From Mitsuaria sp. 7 (GTDB lineage: Bacteria; Pseudomonadota; Gammaproteobacteria; Burkholderiales; Burkholderiaceae_C): DNA of 64,000 nt. The DNA lies in assembly GCF_001653795.1 (NCBI RefSeq), contig NZ_CP011514.1:3056279-3120278 (forward strand). Direction: 5' to 3'. A program made the position numbers and the translations under genes. The notes below the pieces were generated by a model. That model was not told where the DNA came from, did no database searches, and saw nothing but the letters and a program-made list of their open reading frames with translations. Shown in pieces: positions 26,528-35,719 of this stretch (positions are counted from its first letter, which is position 1; each line of letters opens with the position of its first letter).

Positions 26528-26830
26528 ATGGCATCGCTCAAAGACCTCCTGGCCCAGCGGGCCGCCCTCGAAGCGCAAATCGCCGAAACCCAGGACCGTG
26601 AACGGTCCGACGCGATCGGCAAGGTCAAGTCGCTGATGCAGGAATACGGCCTGACGGTCGCCGACCTGACCGCCCGCGCCGCCAAAACCGGCACGCCGAA
26701 GTCTTCCAAGGTGGCCGCGAAGTATCGCAACCAGGCCACCGGCGAAACCTGGAGCGGCCGCGGCCTGCAACCGAAATGGCTGAAGGCGGCCATTTCCGGC
26801 GGCGCCAAGCTGGAAGATTTCGTCATCTGA
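26528..26830 (+). CDS. H-NS family nucleoid-associated protein
   Basis: A 100-residue DNA-binding protein. The N-terminal half (1-50) is a coiled-coil oligomerisation segment (LLAQRAALEAQIAETQDRER). The C-terminal half has the H-NS core YRNQATGETWSGRGLQPKW, in which GRG..P inserts into the minor groove of AT-rich DNA. Proteins of this length are the usual BpH3/HvrA-like type in Burkholderiales. It should silence AT-rich, often acquired, DNA. Monocistronic, with its own promoter and a strong terminator. Confidence 0.93.
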   Translation: MASLKDLLAQRAALEAQIAETQDRERSDAIGKVKSLMQEYGLTVADLTARAAKTGTPKSSKVAAKYRNQATGETWSGRGLQPKWLKAAISGGAKLEDFVI

Positions 26831-26880
26831 TACCCGTGTTTCGAAGGCCGCGTGCCTTCCTGCACCGGTCTTGATACCGT

Positions 26881-26904
26881 GAAAGCCACCTTCGGGTGGC
26901 TTTC
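26881..26904 (+). terminator. Rho-independent terminator after the H-NS gene
   Basis: Perfect 10-bp stem gaaagccacc/ggtggctttc with a ttcg tetraloop, 50 bp after the stop codon. Confidence 0.85.
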
Positions 26905-26940
26905 TGCATTGTCGGCGTCACCTTTCGTCACCCCTGTTGC

Positions 26941-26983
26941 GGAACTACCTCCCGCGAGGGACCCCCATTCCGGGGGGAGTTCC
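26941..26983. other. Potential stem-loop upstream of the GGDEF-EAL gene
   Basis: ggaact (26941-26946) and agttcc (26978-26983) enclose an inner ccccc/ggggg hairpin. It sits about 115 bp before the start codon of the next gene. It may be a leader structure; it does not match a riboswitch class known to me. Confidence 0.25.
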
Positions 26984-27097
26984 ACCTGCAGCAGGGATAG
27001 CGCTGACCGGCCGCTTCCGGCACGCAGCTAGCATCCGCGCCGGTCCCCTCCGTGCCTTGCGCGGAGCCGCTCTTTTCCTCCTACGCCCCTCCCCACC

Positions 27098-29656
27098 TTG
27101 AAGTCCGAGTTGTCCGCCCCCGCCGGCTGGGCTCCGCCCGCCATGCCCAGCCGCCTGCCCGCGGCGGCCCCCGCCGCCTTGCTGGTCGGCGCCACGGCCC
27201 TGCTGCTGGTGGCCGGTGCGCTGTGGCCGGCCTGGCGCACGGTGGCCTGGTGGCTGCTGCCGCTGCTCGGACTCGGCGCAGTCCTGTACGCCCGCTCGCT
27301 GCGCCAGCGCGCGCTCGATGAGCGCCGCGAATGGCGCACCAAGATCGACGACGCCGGCCTGTCCCTGGCGCAATGGATCCCCGGGGAGTCGGTCGCGATG
27401 TCGCCCGGCTGGCAGTCGCGGCTGGGGCCGCTCGACGCGGCCGATCCGCTGGCGTGGCTCACGCAGGTGCACGCGGTCGACCGGATGAAGCTGGAGGAGC
27501 GTCTGCCCGCGCTGCTGCAGGGCGGACCGCTGCCGACCGGATCGCCGGACGCCGACGGCCAGGAAGCCTCGGCGCCCGATGCCGACACGCTTCGCCACGC
27601 ACTGCGCCTGCCCGACGAGGACGGCGGCTGGGTCTGGCACGAACTGCGGCTGCGCGTGGCGCGTCGCGATCCCCGCGGCCGCGCCCGCCAGGTGCTGGCC
27701 AGCCTGCAGGACATCCAGTGGCGCCGTACCGCCGAGGAACGCCAGCGCATGAGCAGCGGGCTGTTCCAGCACCTGCACGAGGGCCTGGCGATCACCGACC
27801 TCGAGCACCGGCTGCTCGACGCCAACCCGGCCTACTGGACGCTGATGGCCCTGCTGCTCGAGCCGCCTGCGGGCCTGGTCCTCGAGAACGACGGCCAGAC
27901 ACCGGACACCGCCGAGGCGCTGCGCCGCCGGATGCTGGGACATCCGGCGCTGCCGATGGACGAGGCGCAGCTGCGCCGTGCCGGTCACGATCCCGAAGCG
28001 ATCGCCGAGGCGCTGGCCGACCCCGCCGGCCACTGGCACGGCCTCGTCAAGGTGCGCGCCGCCGGGGGGCAGCCGCGCACGCTGCGACTCACGGTGTCCT
28101 CGATCCCCGAACCCGACGGCCCGCCCCGCTATCGCGTCCTCGCGCTCAGCGACCTGACGCAGGAACTGCAGCGCCAGCAGGCGCTGGAGCGGCTGGGCCG
28201 CTTCGACCTGCTGACCGGCCTGCCCAACGAGCAGGAGTTCCAGCGCCGGCTGCAGGCCGCGCTCCACACCAGCCGCCAGGTCGGACCGGGTTTCATGCTC
28301 TGCGTCGCACGCGTGGACCTGGACGGCTTCGCCGCGTTCAACCGCCGCCATGGCATCGTCCGCGCGGACCAGGCGATGCGGGAACTCGCGCGCCGTCTGA
28401 CGCTCGCGCTGCGACAGGCGCCGCAATGGTCGGACGAGGTCGCCCGGCTCGGCGGCGATGAGTTCGGGCTGCTGCTGCGCGTGCAGAGCGTCGAGGAAGC
28501 GCAGCAGGCGCTGGATCGCCTCGTGCAGGTGCTGCGCCGGCCGATCGATCCGGAAGACGAGAGCGGCGAAGGCAGCACGGACGGCACCGGCACCGCGAAC
28601 AACGCGCGCCATACAGGCAACGCGGACAAAGACATTGAAGCGGAAGAAGCGCCCGGCGGCGCGCTGCGCTTGAGCGCCAGCGTCGGCGCGACGCTGTACC
28701 CGCAGGACGGTGGCGAGGCCGAGACGCTGATGCGCCACGCCGCGCACGCGCTGTATCGCGTCAAGCGCAGCGGCCGCGATGGCGTGCAGTTCTTCGACGT
28801 CGAGAAACGCCGCAGCCGCGAGGCGCAGGCTCAGGCCGCGCTGCGCGTGCAGCAGGCCTTGGAAGCGGGCGAGCTCTGCCTCTACTACCAGCCGAAGCTG
28901 GACCTCGTCAGCGGCGAACTGCTAGGCGCCGAGGCGCTGCTGCGCTGGCGCCATCCGCAGCGCGGGCTGCTGGCGCCGGCCACCTTCCTGCCGACCGTCG
29001 AGCACAGCGGCATGGCCGCGCAGCTCGGCCACTGGGTGCTGGAGCAGGCGCTGGAGCAGAACCGGCTCTGGCGCGCCCAGGGGCTGGACCTGGAACTCAG
29101 CGTCAACATCAGCCCGCGCCACCTGGCGGCGCCGGCCTTCGTGCCGCGGCTGGAAGCCCTCCTCGCCCGCCATCCGGACGTGCCGCCGAACCGGCTGGTG
29201 CTGGAACTGCTGGAGTCCAGCGCGCTCGACGACGTCGCGCACGCGCGCCGCCTGCTGACCGACTGCAAGCGCCTGGGCCTGCGCCTGGCGATGGACGACT
29301 TCGGCACCGGCTACGCGACGCTGTCGGTGCTCAAGCAACTCCCGCTGGACCAGCTCAAGATCGACCGCTCGTTCGTGCAGACCATGCTCGTCGATCCCCA
29401 GGACCGCGCGCTCGTGCAGGGCGTGATCGCCTTGGCCGGGCAGTTCGGCTGCGAACTGGTGGCCGAGGGTGTCGAGTCGCCCGCCCACGCGCAGGCGCTG
29501 ATCGCGCTGGGGTGCAGCGTCGGCCAGGGCAGCGGCCTGTGCGAACCGCTGCCGCCGCAGGCGCTGCTCGACTGGGCGCTGCGGCGCACGCCGCCGCCCT
29601 CGCCGGCCAGGCAGCGCGCGACGCTGCCGGACGCCCCCGCCCAGGCCATCCCTTAA
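27098..29656 (+). CDS. Membrane GGDEF-EAL protein with PAS-like domains
   Basis: An 852-residue cyclic-di-GMP protein. Two transmembrane segments (about 23-43 and 48-64) are followed by PAS-like regions (about 80-360). The GGDEF domain has LGGDEF intact at 451-456, and the EAL domain has EALLRW starting at Glu612, DDFGTGY and KIDRSFV. Both cyclase and phosphodiesterase signature residues are present, so either activity is possible. A low-complexity insert of about 37 residues (about 487-523, Glu/Asp/Thr/Asn-rich) interrupts the GGDEF domain before LSASVGATLYP. Starts at TTG 27098 or a nearby codon; the start is uncertain. The stop is 9 bp before dnaG. Confidence 0.9.
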   Translation: MKSELSAPAGWAPPAMPSRLPAAAPAALLVGATALLLVAGALWPAWRTVAWWLLPLLGLGAVLYARSLRQRALDERREWRTKIDDAGLSLAQWIPGESVAMSPGWQSRLGPLDAADPLAWLTQVHAVDRMKLEERLPALLQGGPLPTGSPDADGQEASAPDADTLRHALRLPDEDGGWVWHELRLRVARRDPRGRARQVLASLQDIQWRRTAEERQRMSSGLFQHLHEGLAITDLEHRLLDANPAYWTLMALLLEPPAGLVLENDGQTPDTAEALRRRMLGHPALPMDEAQLRRAGHDPEAIAEALADPAGHWHGLVKVRAAGGQPRTLRLTVSSIPEPDGPPRYRVLALSDLTQELQRQQALERLGRFDLLTGLPNEQEFQRRLQAALHTSRQVGPGFMLCVARVDLDGFAAFNRRHGIVRADQAMRELARRLTLALRQAPQWSDEVARLGGDEFGLLLRVQSVEEAQQALDRLVQVLRRPIDPEDESGEGSTDGTGTANNARHTGNADKDIEAEEAPGGALRLSASVGATLYPQDGGEAETLMRHAAHALYRVKRSGRDGVQFFDVEKRRSREAQAQAALRVQQALEAGELCLYYQPKLDLVSGELLGAEALLRWRHPQRGLLAPATFLPTVEHSGMAAQLGHWVLEQALEQNRLWRAQGLDLELSVNISPRHLAAPAFVPRLEALLARHPDVPPNRLVLELLESSALDDVAHARRLLTDCKRLGLRLAMDDFGTGYATLSVLKQLPLDQLKIDRSFVQTMLVDPQDRALVQGVIALAGQFGCELVAEGVESPAHAQALIALGCSVGQGSGLCEPLPPQALLDWALRRTPPPSPARQRATLPDAPAQAIP

Positions 29657-29665
29657 AATCCCGAG

Positions 29666-31732
29666 GTGATCCCACCCGGCTTTATTCAGGACCTCCTGGC
29701 CCGCGTCGACATCGTCGACATCGTGGGCCGCCATGTCGACCTCAAGAAGGCCGGCATCAACCACAAGGGGCTGTGTCCGTTCCACGGCGAGAAGTCGCCG
29801 AGCTTCACGGTCAGCCCCTCGCGCCAGACCTACCACTGCTTCGGCTGCGGCCAGCACGGCAACGCAGTGGGTTTCCTGATGGAGCACCTGGGCATCGGCT
29901 TCATCGACGCGGTGCGCGACCTTGCCCAGCAGGCCGGCATGCAGGTGCCCGAGGACGACCGCAGCCCGCAGGAGCGCGAACGCGAGAAGGCGCAGAAGCA
30001 GCGCCAGGCCACGCTCACCGAGGTCCTCGCCAAGGCCGGCCAGCACTACCGCCAGCAGCTCAAGGGCAACCAGCGCGCGATCGAATACCTCAAGGGCCGC
30101 GGCCTGACCGGCCAGATCGCGCTGCAGTTCGGGCTGGGCTACGCGCCCGACGGCTGGCGCTCGCTGGCCAACGCCTTCCCGTCCTACGACGACCCGCTGC
30201 TGGTCGAGACCGGCATGGTCATCCTGCAGGACGACCCCGGCAAGAGCGAGGCCGAGCAGCGCCGCTACGACCGCTTCCGCGACCGCGTGATGTTCCCCAT
30301 CCGCAACGTGCTGGGCGAAGTCATCGGCTTCGGCGGCCGCGTGCTGGACAAGGGCGAGCCCAAGTACCTGAACTCGCCGGAGACGCCGGTCTTCCACAAG
30401 GGCCGCGAACTCTACGGCCTCTACGAGGCCCGCCCCCAGATGCGCCGGCGCGGCTACGCGCTGGTCGTCGAGGGCTACATGGACGTGGTGGCGCTGGCGC
30501 AGCACGGCTTCGGCAACGCGGTCGCGACGCTGGGCACGGCCTGCACGGCGGAACACGTGCAGAAGCTGTTCCGCTTCACCGAGTCGGTCGTGTTCAGCTT
30601 CGACGGCGACGCCGCCGGGCGCCGCGCGGCCGGACGCGCGCTCGAGGCCGCCCTGCCCCACGCCAACGAGACGCGCACGATCAAGTTCCTGTTCCTGCCG
30701 ACCGAGCACGATCCGGATTCGTATGTGAGAGAGCTGGGCGCCGATGCGTTCGAACGCTGCGTCGAAGGCGCCGTGCCGCTGTCGCGCCAGCTGATGGAGA
30801 CCGCCGCCGACGGCTGCGATCTGGGCACCCCGGAAGGCCGCGCGAAGATGCTGAGCGTCGCCAAGCCGCTGTGGGCCGCGCTGCCGGACGGGCTGCTGAA
30901 GCGGCAGCTGCTGGGCGAACTCGCGCGCCGCGCTCAACTGCCGGACGCCGAGCTGCAGGCCCTGTGGGCCAATGCGCAGCCCCCGGCGGCCCCGGGTTCG
31001 CGCCCTCGCGCGGAACGGCCGGCCGCCCCTCCGAAGGCGGCTCCGCGGCCCCCTTCCCCCTCTTCCGACGGCCCCCACGACGAGCCGTATTTCGACATCC
31101 CCGCCTCCGCCTACGGCGACGAGGCCCACGTCGGCGCGGACGACGTCCACATTCCCCCGGATGCTTACGGAGCGGGCGCTGGCGCCGCTCCGGCGCCCCA
31201 GGCGCAAGTCCAGGGCGAGCGCAAGAAATGGGTGCCCAAGGGCGAATACAAAGGCAAGGGCGGCAAAGGCGACTGGCGCAAGCGCGACCAGGATCCGACC
31301 ATCGGCATGCCGCTCGAACTGCCGCCGGCGCCGATGAACCTGGCGGTCCGGATGCTGGTGCTGCACAGCGAGCTCTGGCAGCAGATCGGCGAGCAGGACC
31401 TGCAGCTGCTGCACGAACTGCCCGGCGAACACGGCCAGTTGATCGCCTGGCTCGAACGTTCGCTGGTCGACAACGGCCCCGCGCCGTGGGCGGTGCTGCA
31501 GATCGCCTTGCAGGAGGCCGACCTGATGGACCTCGCCCAGCGCGTCAGCGGCGGTCCGCTGACCGCGCCGCCGCCGGATGAGCACGTGGAGGTCGAGTTC
31601 CGCGTCGTGATGCGCAAGCTGTGGGTCGGCAAGCTCCGTGCGGAGGCCGACCGCATCGCGCGCAGCAAGCAGCCGGACATGACCCGGTTCCAGGCCTTGC
31701 TGCGCCAGATCCGCGATCTGGAAGCCGCCTGA
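29666..31732 (+). CDS. dnaG: DNA primase DnaG
   Basis: A 688-residue replicative primase that makes RNA primers at the fork. The CHC2 zinc finger is intact (Cys37, His40, Cys58, Cys61). The Toprim core shows VVEGYMDVVAL and FSFDGDAAGRRA. A flexible Pro/Ala-rich linker (about 445-545) leads to a C-terminal DnaB-interacting helical domain. The start is GTG at 29666, directly before IPPGFIQDLL, the conserved N-terminus. It is followed by rpoD as in the classical macromolecular synthesis operon, but rpsU is not upstream; a GGDEF-EAL gene takes that place. Confidence 0.96.
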   Translation: MIPPGFIQDLLARVDIVDIVGRHVDLKKAGINHKGLCPFHGEKSPSFTVSPSRQTYHCFGCGQHGNAVGFLMEHLGIGFIDAVRDLAQQAGMQVPEDDRSPQEREREKAQKQRQATLTEVLAKAGQHYRQQLKGNQRAIEYLKGRGLTGQIALQFGLGYAPDGWRSLANAFPSYDDPLLVETGMVILQDDPGKSEAEQRRYDRFRDRVMFPIRNVLGEVIGFGGRVLDKGEPKYLNSPETPVFHKGRELYGLYEARPQMRRRGYALVVEGYMDVVALAQHGFGNAVATLGTACTAEHVQKLFRFTESVVFSFDGDAAGRRAAGRALEAALPHANETRTIKFLFLPTEHDPDSYVRELGADAFERCVEGAVPLSRQLMETAADGCDLGTPEGRAKMLSVAKPLWAALPDGLLKRQLLGELARRAQLPDAELQALWANAQPPAAPGSRPRAERPAAPPKAAPRPPSPSSDGPHDEPYFDIPASAYGDEAHVGADDVHIPPDAYGAGAGAAPAPQAQVQGERKKWVPKGEYKGKGGKGDWRKRDQDPTIGMPLELPPAPMNLAVRMLVLHSELWQQIGEQDLQLLHELPGEHGQLIAWLERSLVDNGPAPWAVLQIALQEADLMDLAQRVSGGPLTAPPPDEHVEVEFRVVMRKLWVGKLRAEADRIARSKQPDMTRFQALLRQIRDLEAA

Positions 31733-32201
31733 GCCCACTCAAGGATGCGCTGCGGAACGTGGCGCCGAACGTGCCGCGGAAGGCGCCGAAGAATGGCTGC
31801 AGAACGGGCTGCAGAACGCACGTCAAACGCGCTTTTTGACCGGATGGGAAAATTCGCAGATAATCTACGGTTTTCGCGCGTCAAGAGTGACCGCAGCGCC
31901 AACCGGTCCCCGGCCCCCCACTGACCCTGGGTTCATACACAAAGTGGCCAACTTACACCGCCTGGGCTGCAACAACAAAGGTTCACGCTAACCTTCACGC
32001 GCAAAGCCTTGAATGGCAGCCGGTTTGCCCCGATCTGCCGCACAAGGCCTGAGTTCGAGCCGCCTGGCTCGCTCGCGCCGCATAGCCCGCAAGTGTCGGG
32101 AGTTTGCGGGCGCCAGCGGACCAGGTGGCTGTTTGCATTGCCTGCACCCACTGCGATTTCCCCGCATTCACCTACTGGCCCACGAGCCACCGAGGAACTG
32201 C
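31733..32201 (+). other. dnaG-rpoD intergenic region
   Basis: This 469-bp gap has no convincing gene. It contains a strong sigma-70 promoter (separate entry), leaving a leader of about 330 bases before rpoD. The leader is less GC-rich than flanking genes. No tRNA or known leader RNA was recognised. Confidence 0.6.
31836..31864 (+). promoter_or_regulatory. Sigma-70 promoter upstream of rpoD
   Basis: TTGACC (31836-31841), a 17-bp spacer, then GATAAT (31859-31864). Both boxes match consensus at five of six positions. It would let rpoD be transcribed independently of dnaG and possibly autoregulated by sigma-70. Confidence 0.75.
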
Positions 32202-34442
32202 ATGACCGCCAAAAAGACCGCGTCCAAGGCCGCCGCCGCAGAAACCGAAGAAGTCAAGAAGCCGGCCGTCAAGGCCGCCGCGAAGACCGCCAAAGCCGCC
32301 ACCGCTGTCGCGTCCGACGATGACGCGAAGCCCAAGCGCGGCCGCAAGCCCAAGGCCGAGACCGAGTCGAAGAAGCCGGCCGCCAAGGCCAAGGTCGAAG
32401 AGGAAGAAGAGGACTTCAGCGACGTCGACGCCGAAGGCGAGACCGAGGGCGAGACCGAAGGCGAAGTCGAGACCGTCGAGGCCGTCGAGGTCGAGGAAGT
32501 GGGCGAGGACAAGCCCAAGGCCAAGCCGCTGCGCATGAAGGTCAGCCGCGCCAAGGAGCGCGCGCTGATGCGCGAGTTCGGCCTGGACGAGACGGCGCTG
32601 ACCGAAGAGGAAGTCGCCAAGCGCCGCCACGAGCTCAAGACCCTCATCAAGATGGGCAAGACGCGCGGTTTCCTGACGCATCAGGAAATCAACGACCACT
32701 TGCCCGAGAAGCTGATCAACGAGGAAATCCTCGAGGCGATCGTGTCGATGCTCAACGACATGGGCATCGCCGTGTACGAGCAGGCGCCCGACGCCGCCAC
32801 GCTGCTGATCCAGGGCTCGACCTCGCCGACCGCCACCGAAGAGGAAGCGGAAGAAGCGGCCGAGGCCGCGCTGTCGACCGTCGACTCCGAGTTCGGCCGC
32901 ACGACCGACCCGGTGCGCATGTACATGCGCGAGATGGGCACCGTCGAGCTGCTGACCCGCGAGGGCGAGATCGAGATCGCCAAGCGCATCGAAGGCGGCC
33001 TGCAGGCCATGATGCTGGCCATCTCGGCCTCCCCCACGACCATCGCCGAGATCCTGGCCATCGCCGCCAAGATCCGCGCCGGCGAGATGCAGATTTCCGA
33101 ATCGGTGGACGGCTTCGTCTCCGATGACGAGGCGGACGACTACGTCGCGGAAGAAGACTTCGACGAGTTCGACGAAGAGGACGACGACGACGGCGCCGGC
33201 GGCTCCAAGGCCCTGACCAAGAAGCTCGAAGAGCTGAAGAACGCCGCGCTGGTGAAGCTGGACTCGCTCGCGATCAACTTCGACAAGATGCGCAAGGCCT
33301 TCGAGAAGGACGGCTACAAGTCGGCCAACTACAACAAGGCCCAGTCGGCGATCAGCCAGGAGCTGATGACCATCCGCTTCACGGTCAAGACCATCGAGAA
33401 GCTGTGCGACATCCTGCGCTCGCAGGTGGACGACGTGCGCCGCTTCGAACGCGAGATCCGCAAGATCGTCGTGGACAAGTGCGGCATGCCGCAGGAACAC
33501 TTCATCAAGACCTTCCCGCCCAACGTGCTGAACCTGCAGTGGGCGGAGAAGGAAGTGGCCTCGGGCAAGCCGTACGCCAACATCATGTCGCGCAACCTGC
33601 CCGCGGTGCAGGAACTGCAGCAGAAGCTGATCGACATCCAGGGCAAGGCCGTGGTGCCGCTGGACGACCTCAAGGGCATCAACAAGCGGATGAACGAGGG
33701 CGAAAAGGCCTCGCGCGACGCGAAGAAGGAAATGATCGAGGCCAACCTGCGCCTGGTCATCTCCATCGCCAAGAAGTACACCAACCGCGGCCTGCAGTTC
33801 CTGGACCTGATCCAGGAAGGCAACATCGGTCTGATGAAGGCGGTGGACAAGTTCGAGTACCGTCGCGGCTACAAGTTCTCGACCTACGCGACGTGGTGGA
33901 TCCGTCAGGCCATCACCCGCTCGATCGCGGACCAGGCCCGCACCATCCGCATCCCGGTTCACATGATCGAGACGATCAACAAGATGAACCGGATCTCGCG
34001 TCAGCATCTGCAGGAGTTCGGCTTCGAGCCGGACGCGCCGACGCTGGCCGAGAAGATGGAGATGCCCGAGGACAAGATCCGCAAGATCATGAAGATCGCC
34101 AAGGAGCCGATCTCCATGGAAACGCCGATCGGGGACGACGACGACAGCCACCTGGGCGACTTCATCGAGGACACCAACAACACCGCGCCGATCGAGGCCG
34201 CCATGCAGGCCGGCCTGCGTGAAGTGGTAAAGGACATCCTCGACAGCCTGACCCCGCGCGAAGCCAAGGTGCTGCGCATGCGCTTCGGCATCGAGATGAG
34301 CACGGACCACACGCTGGAGGAAGTCGGCAAGCAGTTCGACGTCACCCGCGAACGGATCCGCCAGATCGAAGCCAAGGCGATCCGCAAGCTGAAGCATCCG
34401 TCGCGCTCCGACAAGCTGCGCACCTACCTGGACAACCTCTGA
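32202..34442 (+). CDS. rpoD: RNA polymerase primary sigma factor RpoD (sigma-70)
   Basis: A 746-residue housekeeping sigma factor. The N-terminal 100 residues are an unusual Lys/Ala-rich then Glu-rich tail ([10 protein letters not shown]..., [14 protein letters not shown]). Region 1.1 follows, then region 1.2 ([11 protein letters not shown]), a large acidic non-conserved region, region 2 ([42 protein letters not shown]), region 3, and region 4 with [23 protein letters not shown]. The ATG at 32202 has GAGGA six bases upstream. Basic-acidic N-terminal tails are common in Burkholderiales RpoD. Own promoter upstream, terminator downstream. Confidence 0.97.
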   Translation: MTAKKTASKAAAAETEEVKKPAVKAAAKTAKAATAVASDDDAKPKRGRKPKAETESKKPAAKAKVEEEEEDFSDVDAEGETEGETEGEVETVEAVEVEEVGEDKPKAKPLRMKVSRAKERALMREFGLDETALTEEEVAKRRHELKTLIKMGKTRGFLTHQEINDHLPEKLINEEILEAIVSMLNDMGIAVYEQAPDAATLLIQGSTSPTATEEEAEEAAEAALSTVDSEFGRTTDPVRMYMREMGTVELLTREGEIEIAKRIEGGLQAMMLAISASPTTIAEILAIAAKIRAGEMQISESVDGFVSDDEADDYVAEEDFDEFDEEDDDDGAGGSKALTKKLEELKNAALVKLDSLAINFDKMRKAFEKDGYKSANYNKAQSAISQELMTIRFTVKTIEKLCDILRSQVDDVRRFEREIRKIVVDKCGMPQEHFIKTFPPNVLNLQWAEKEVASGKPYANIMSRNLPAVQELQQKLIDIQGKAVVPLDDLKGINKRMNEGEKASRDAKKEMIEANLRLVISIAKKYTNRGLQFLDLIQEGNIGLMKAVDKFEYRRGYKFSTYATWWIRQAITRSIADQARTIRIPVHMIETINKMNRISRQHLQEFGFEPDAPTLAEKMEMPEDKIRKIMKIAKEPISMETPIGDDDDSHLGDFIEDTNNTAPIEAAMQAGLREVVKDILDSLTPREAKVLRMRFGIEMSTDHTLEEVGKQFDVTRERIRQIEAKAIRKLKHPSRSDKLRTYLDNL

Positions 34443-34489
34443 TCCAGACCGCCAACCCGAGGCCCGGCGATGGGCATCGGGTTTGCCAG

Positions 34490-34527
34490 AAACCGGCCAC
34501 CCGTCTTCGGACGCTGGCCGGTTTTTC
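34490..34527 (+). terminator. Rho-independent terminator of rpoD
   Basis: Outer stem aaaccggcca/tggccggttt with an inner cgtc-ttcg-gacg hairpin, followed by a T-rich tract. Confidence 0.85.
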
Positions 34528-34564
34528 TTTGGCGCGGCGGTGACCCGGACCTCTCCCTCAAGCG

Positions 34565-34632
34565 CCCCCGCCGGCACCCACCGCCGGGGGTGCGTACGAC
34601 ATTCGCCCGCCCGTTGGGGGGAGGTGTCGTAC
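34565..34632. repeat. Palindromic cluster between rpoD and the cyclase gene
   Basis: Contains cccccgccgg/ccgccggggg arms near 34565-34590 and a separate inverted repeat gtacgaca (34594-34601)/tgtcgtac (34625-34632). May be an operator or a small structured repeat upstream of the cyclase-FHA gene; no match is known to me. Confidence 0.35.
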
Positions 34633-34734
34633 AGGGGCCGACAGGCCCCCGAGGCGAGGGCTAATCACCACGTGACGCCCGGGATGCGGCGGCTACACTG
34701 AGACTTCCATCACATCTTGTCCCCTGTCAGGCCG

Positions 34735-35673
34735 ATGACCCAGATCCGTGAGCGCACCGTCCTGTTTGCCGACTTGCGCGGCAGCACGGCGCTGTTCGAG
34801 ACGCTGGGGAACGCGGAAGCCTCGGGGCTGGTGACGCAGACGGTGGCCCTCACCGGCCAGGCGGTCGAAGAGAACCGCGGCAACATCATCAAGACGCTGG
34901 GCGACGGCCTGATGGCCGCCTTCGACAATCCGCGCGACGGCATCAAGGCCGCGATGCGGATGCAGGAGCTGCTGCTGAAGTCCTCGGCGCGCAGCGAGCG
35001 TCTGCGCCACACCCATCTGCAGATCGCGCTGGCGCGCGGCGAGGTCGTCGAGATCCACGGCGACTGCTTCGGCGATGCGGTCAACGTCGCGGCGCGGCTG
35101 CTCGACCATGCGGGCGACGGGGAGACCGTCGTGACCGCCGAGGTCGTGCAGGGGCTGACCGGCGCGCAGAAGGCGCGCTTCCGCAGCCTCGACCACATCA
35201 GCGTGCGCGGCCGCGCCGAGCCCGTCCACATCTACGTGCTTGACCAGGGCACCGGCGACCCGGGCGCGACGCAGTTCGGCGAGATCGCCCGCAGCGTCGC
35301 ACCGGAAGGCATCCGGCTGGTCTGGCAAGACCTGGACCGCGTGTTCGACATCGAACAGATGCCGGTCGTGCTCGGACGCAGCACGCAGGCCACCTACTGC
35401 ATCACCGACGTGCGGGTCAGCAGATCGCATGCGCGCATCGACTGGCAGGGCAGCAGCTTCAGCCTGACCGACCTCAGCTACAACGGCACCTTCGTGCGCT
35501 TCGGCGCCGGCGGCCAGACGCTGAGCCTGCGTCGCGGCTCCTGCACGCTGCACGGCGCGGGCGCCATCGGCCTGGGCGGTGCGGCCTCGGAGTCGCAGGC
35601 GCCGACCGTGCGCTTCGAAATCCTGCATCTGGCCGAGGCGGCCTCGCCCGCCCTGCTGCGTCGCGGGCTCTGA
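34735..35673 (+). CDS. Class III adenylate/guanylate cyclase with C-terminal FHA domain
   Basis: A 312-residue soluble protein. The cyclase domain (about 5-180) keeps the residues needed for catalysis: metal-binding Asp13 (FADLRGST) and Asp57 (TLGDGLMAAF), base-selecting Lys53, and transition-state Asn117 and Arg121 (VNVAARL). Cyclic AMP synthesis is therefore likely. The FHA domain (about 195-290; VVLGRS, VSRSHARI, SYNGTFV) binds phosphothreonine, so the cyclase may respond to a Ser/Thr kinase such as the one at 15-18 kb (inference). The ATG at 34735 is preferred to an upstream TTG. It precedes hemH by 46 bp on the same strand. Confidence 0.9.
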   Translation: MTQIRERTVLFADLRGSTALFETLGNAEASGLVTQTVALTGQAVEENRGNIIKTLGDGLMAAFDNPRDGIKAAMRMQELLLKSSARSERLRHTHLQIALARGEVVEIHGDCFGDAVNVAARLLDHAGDGETVVTAEVVQGLTGAQKARFRSLDHISVRGRAEPVHIYVLDQGTGDPGATQFGEIARSVAPEGIRLVWQDLDRVFDIEQMPVVLGRSTQATYCITDVRVSRSHARIDWQGSSFSLTDLSYNGTFVRFGAGGQTLSLRRGSCTLHGAGAIGLGGAASESQAPTVRFEILHLAEAASPALLRRGL

Positions 35674-35719
35674 GCCCTCCCCCTCCCTCCTCTTTCGCGG
35701 CCCCTGGGCCCAATGCCGG

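Noticed and set aside
26831..27097. Cyclic-di-GMP riboswitch ahead of the GGDEF-EAL gene
   Set aside because: A stem-loop is present, but I cannot see the conserved GEMM core.
28922..31738. Minus-strand open frame of 938 codons
   Set aside because: Antisense to the EAL region and dnaG, both of which have unambiguous motifs on the plus strand.
31733..32201. tRNA or small RNA gene between dnaG and rpoD
   Set aside because: A gggttcat stretch caught the eye, but no cloverleaf can be drawn and no terminator follows.
32172..34577. Minus-strand open frame of 801 codons
   Set aside because: Antisense to rpoD; the low-complexity Asp/Leu/Val-rich product has no domain.
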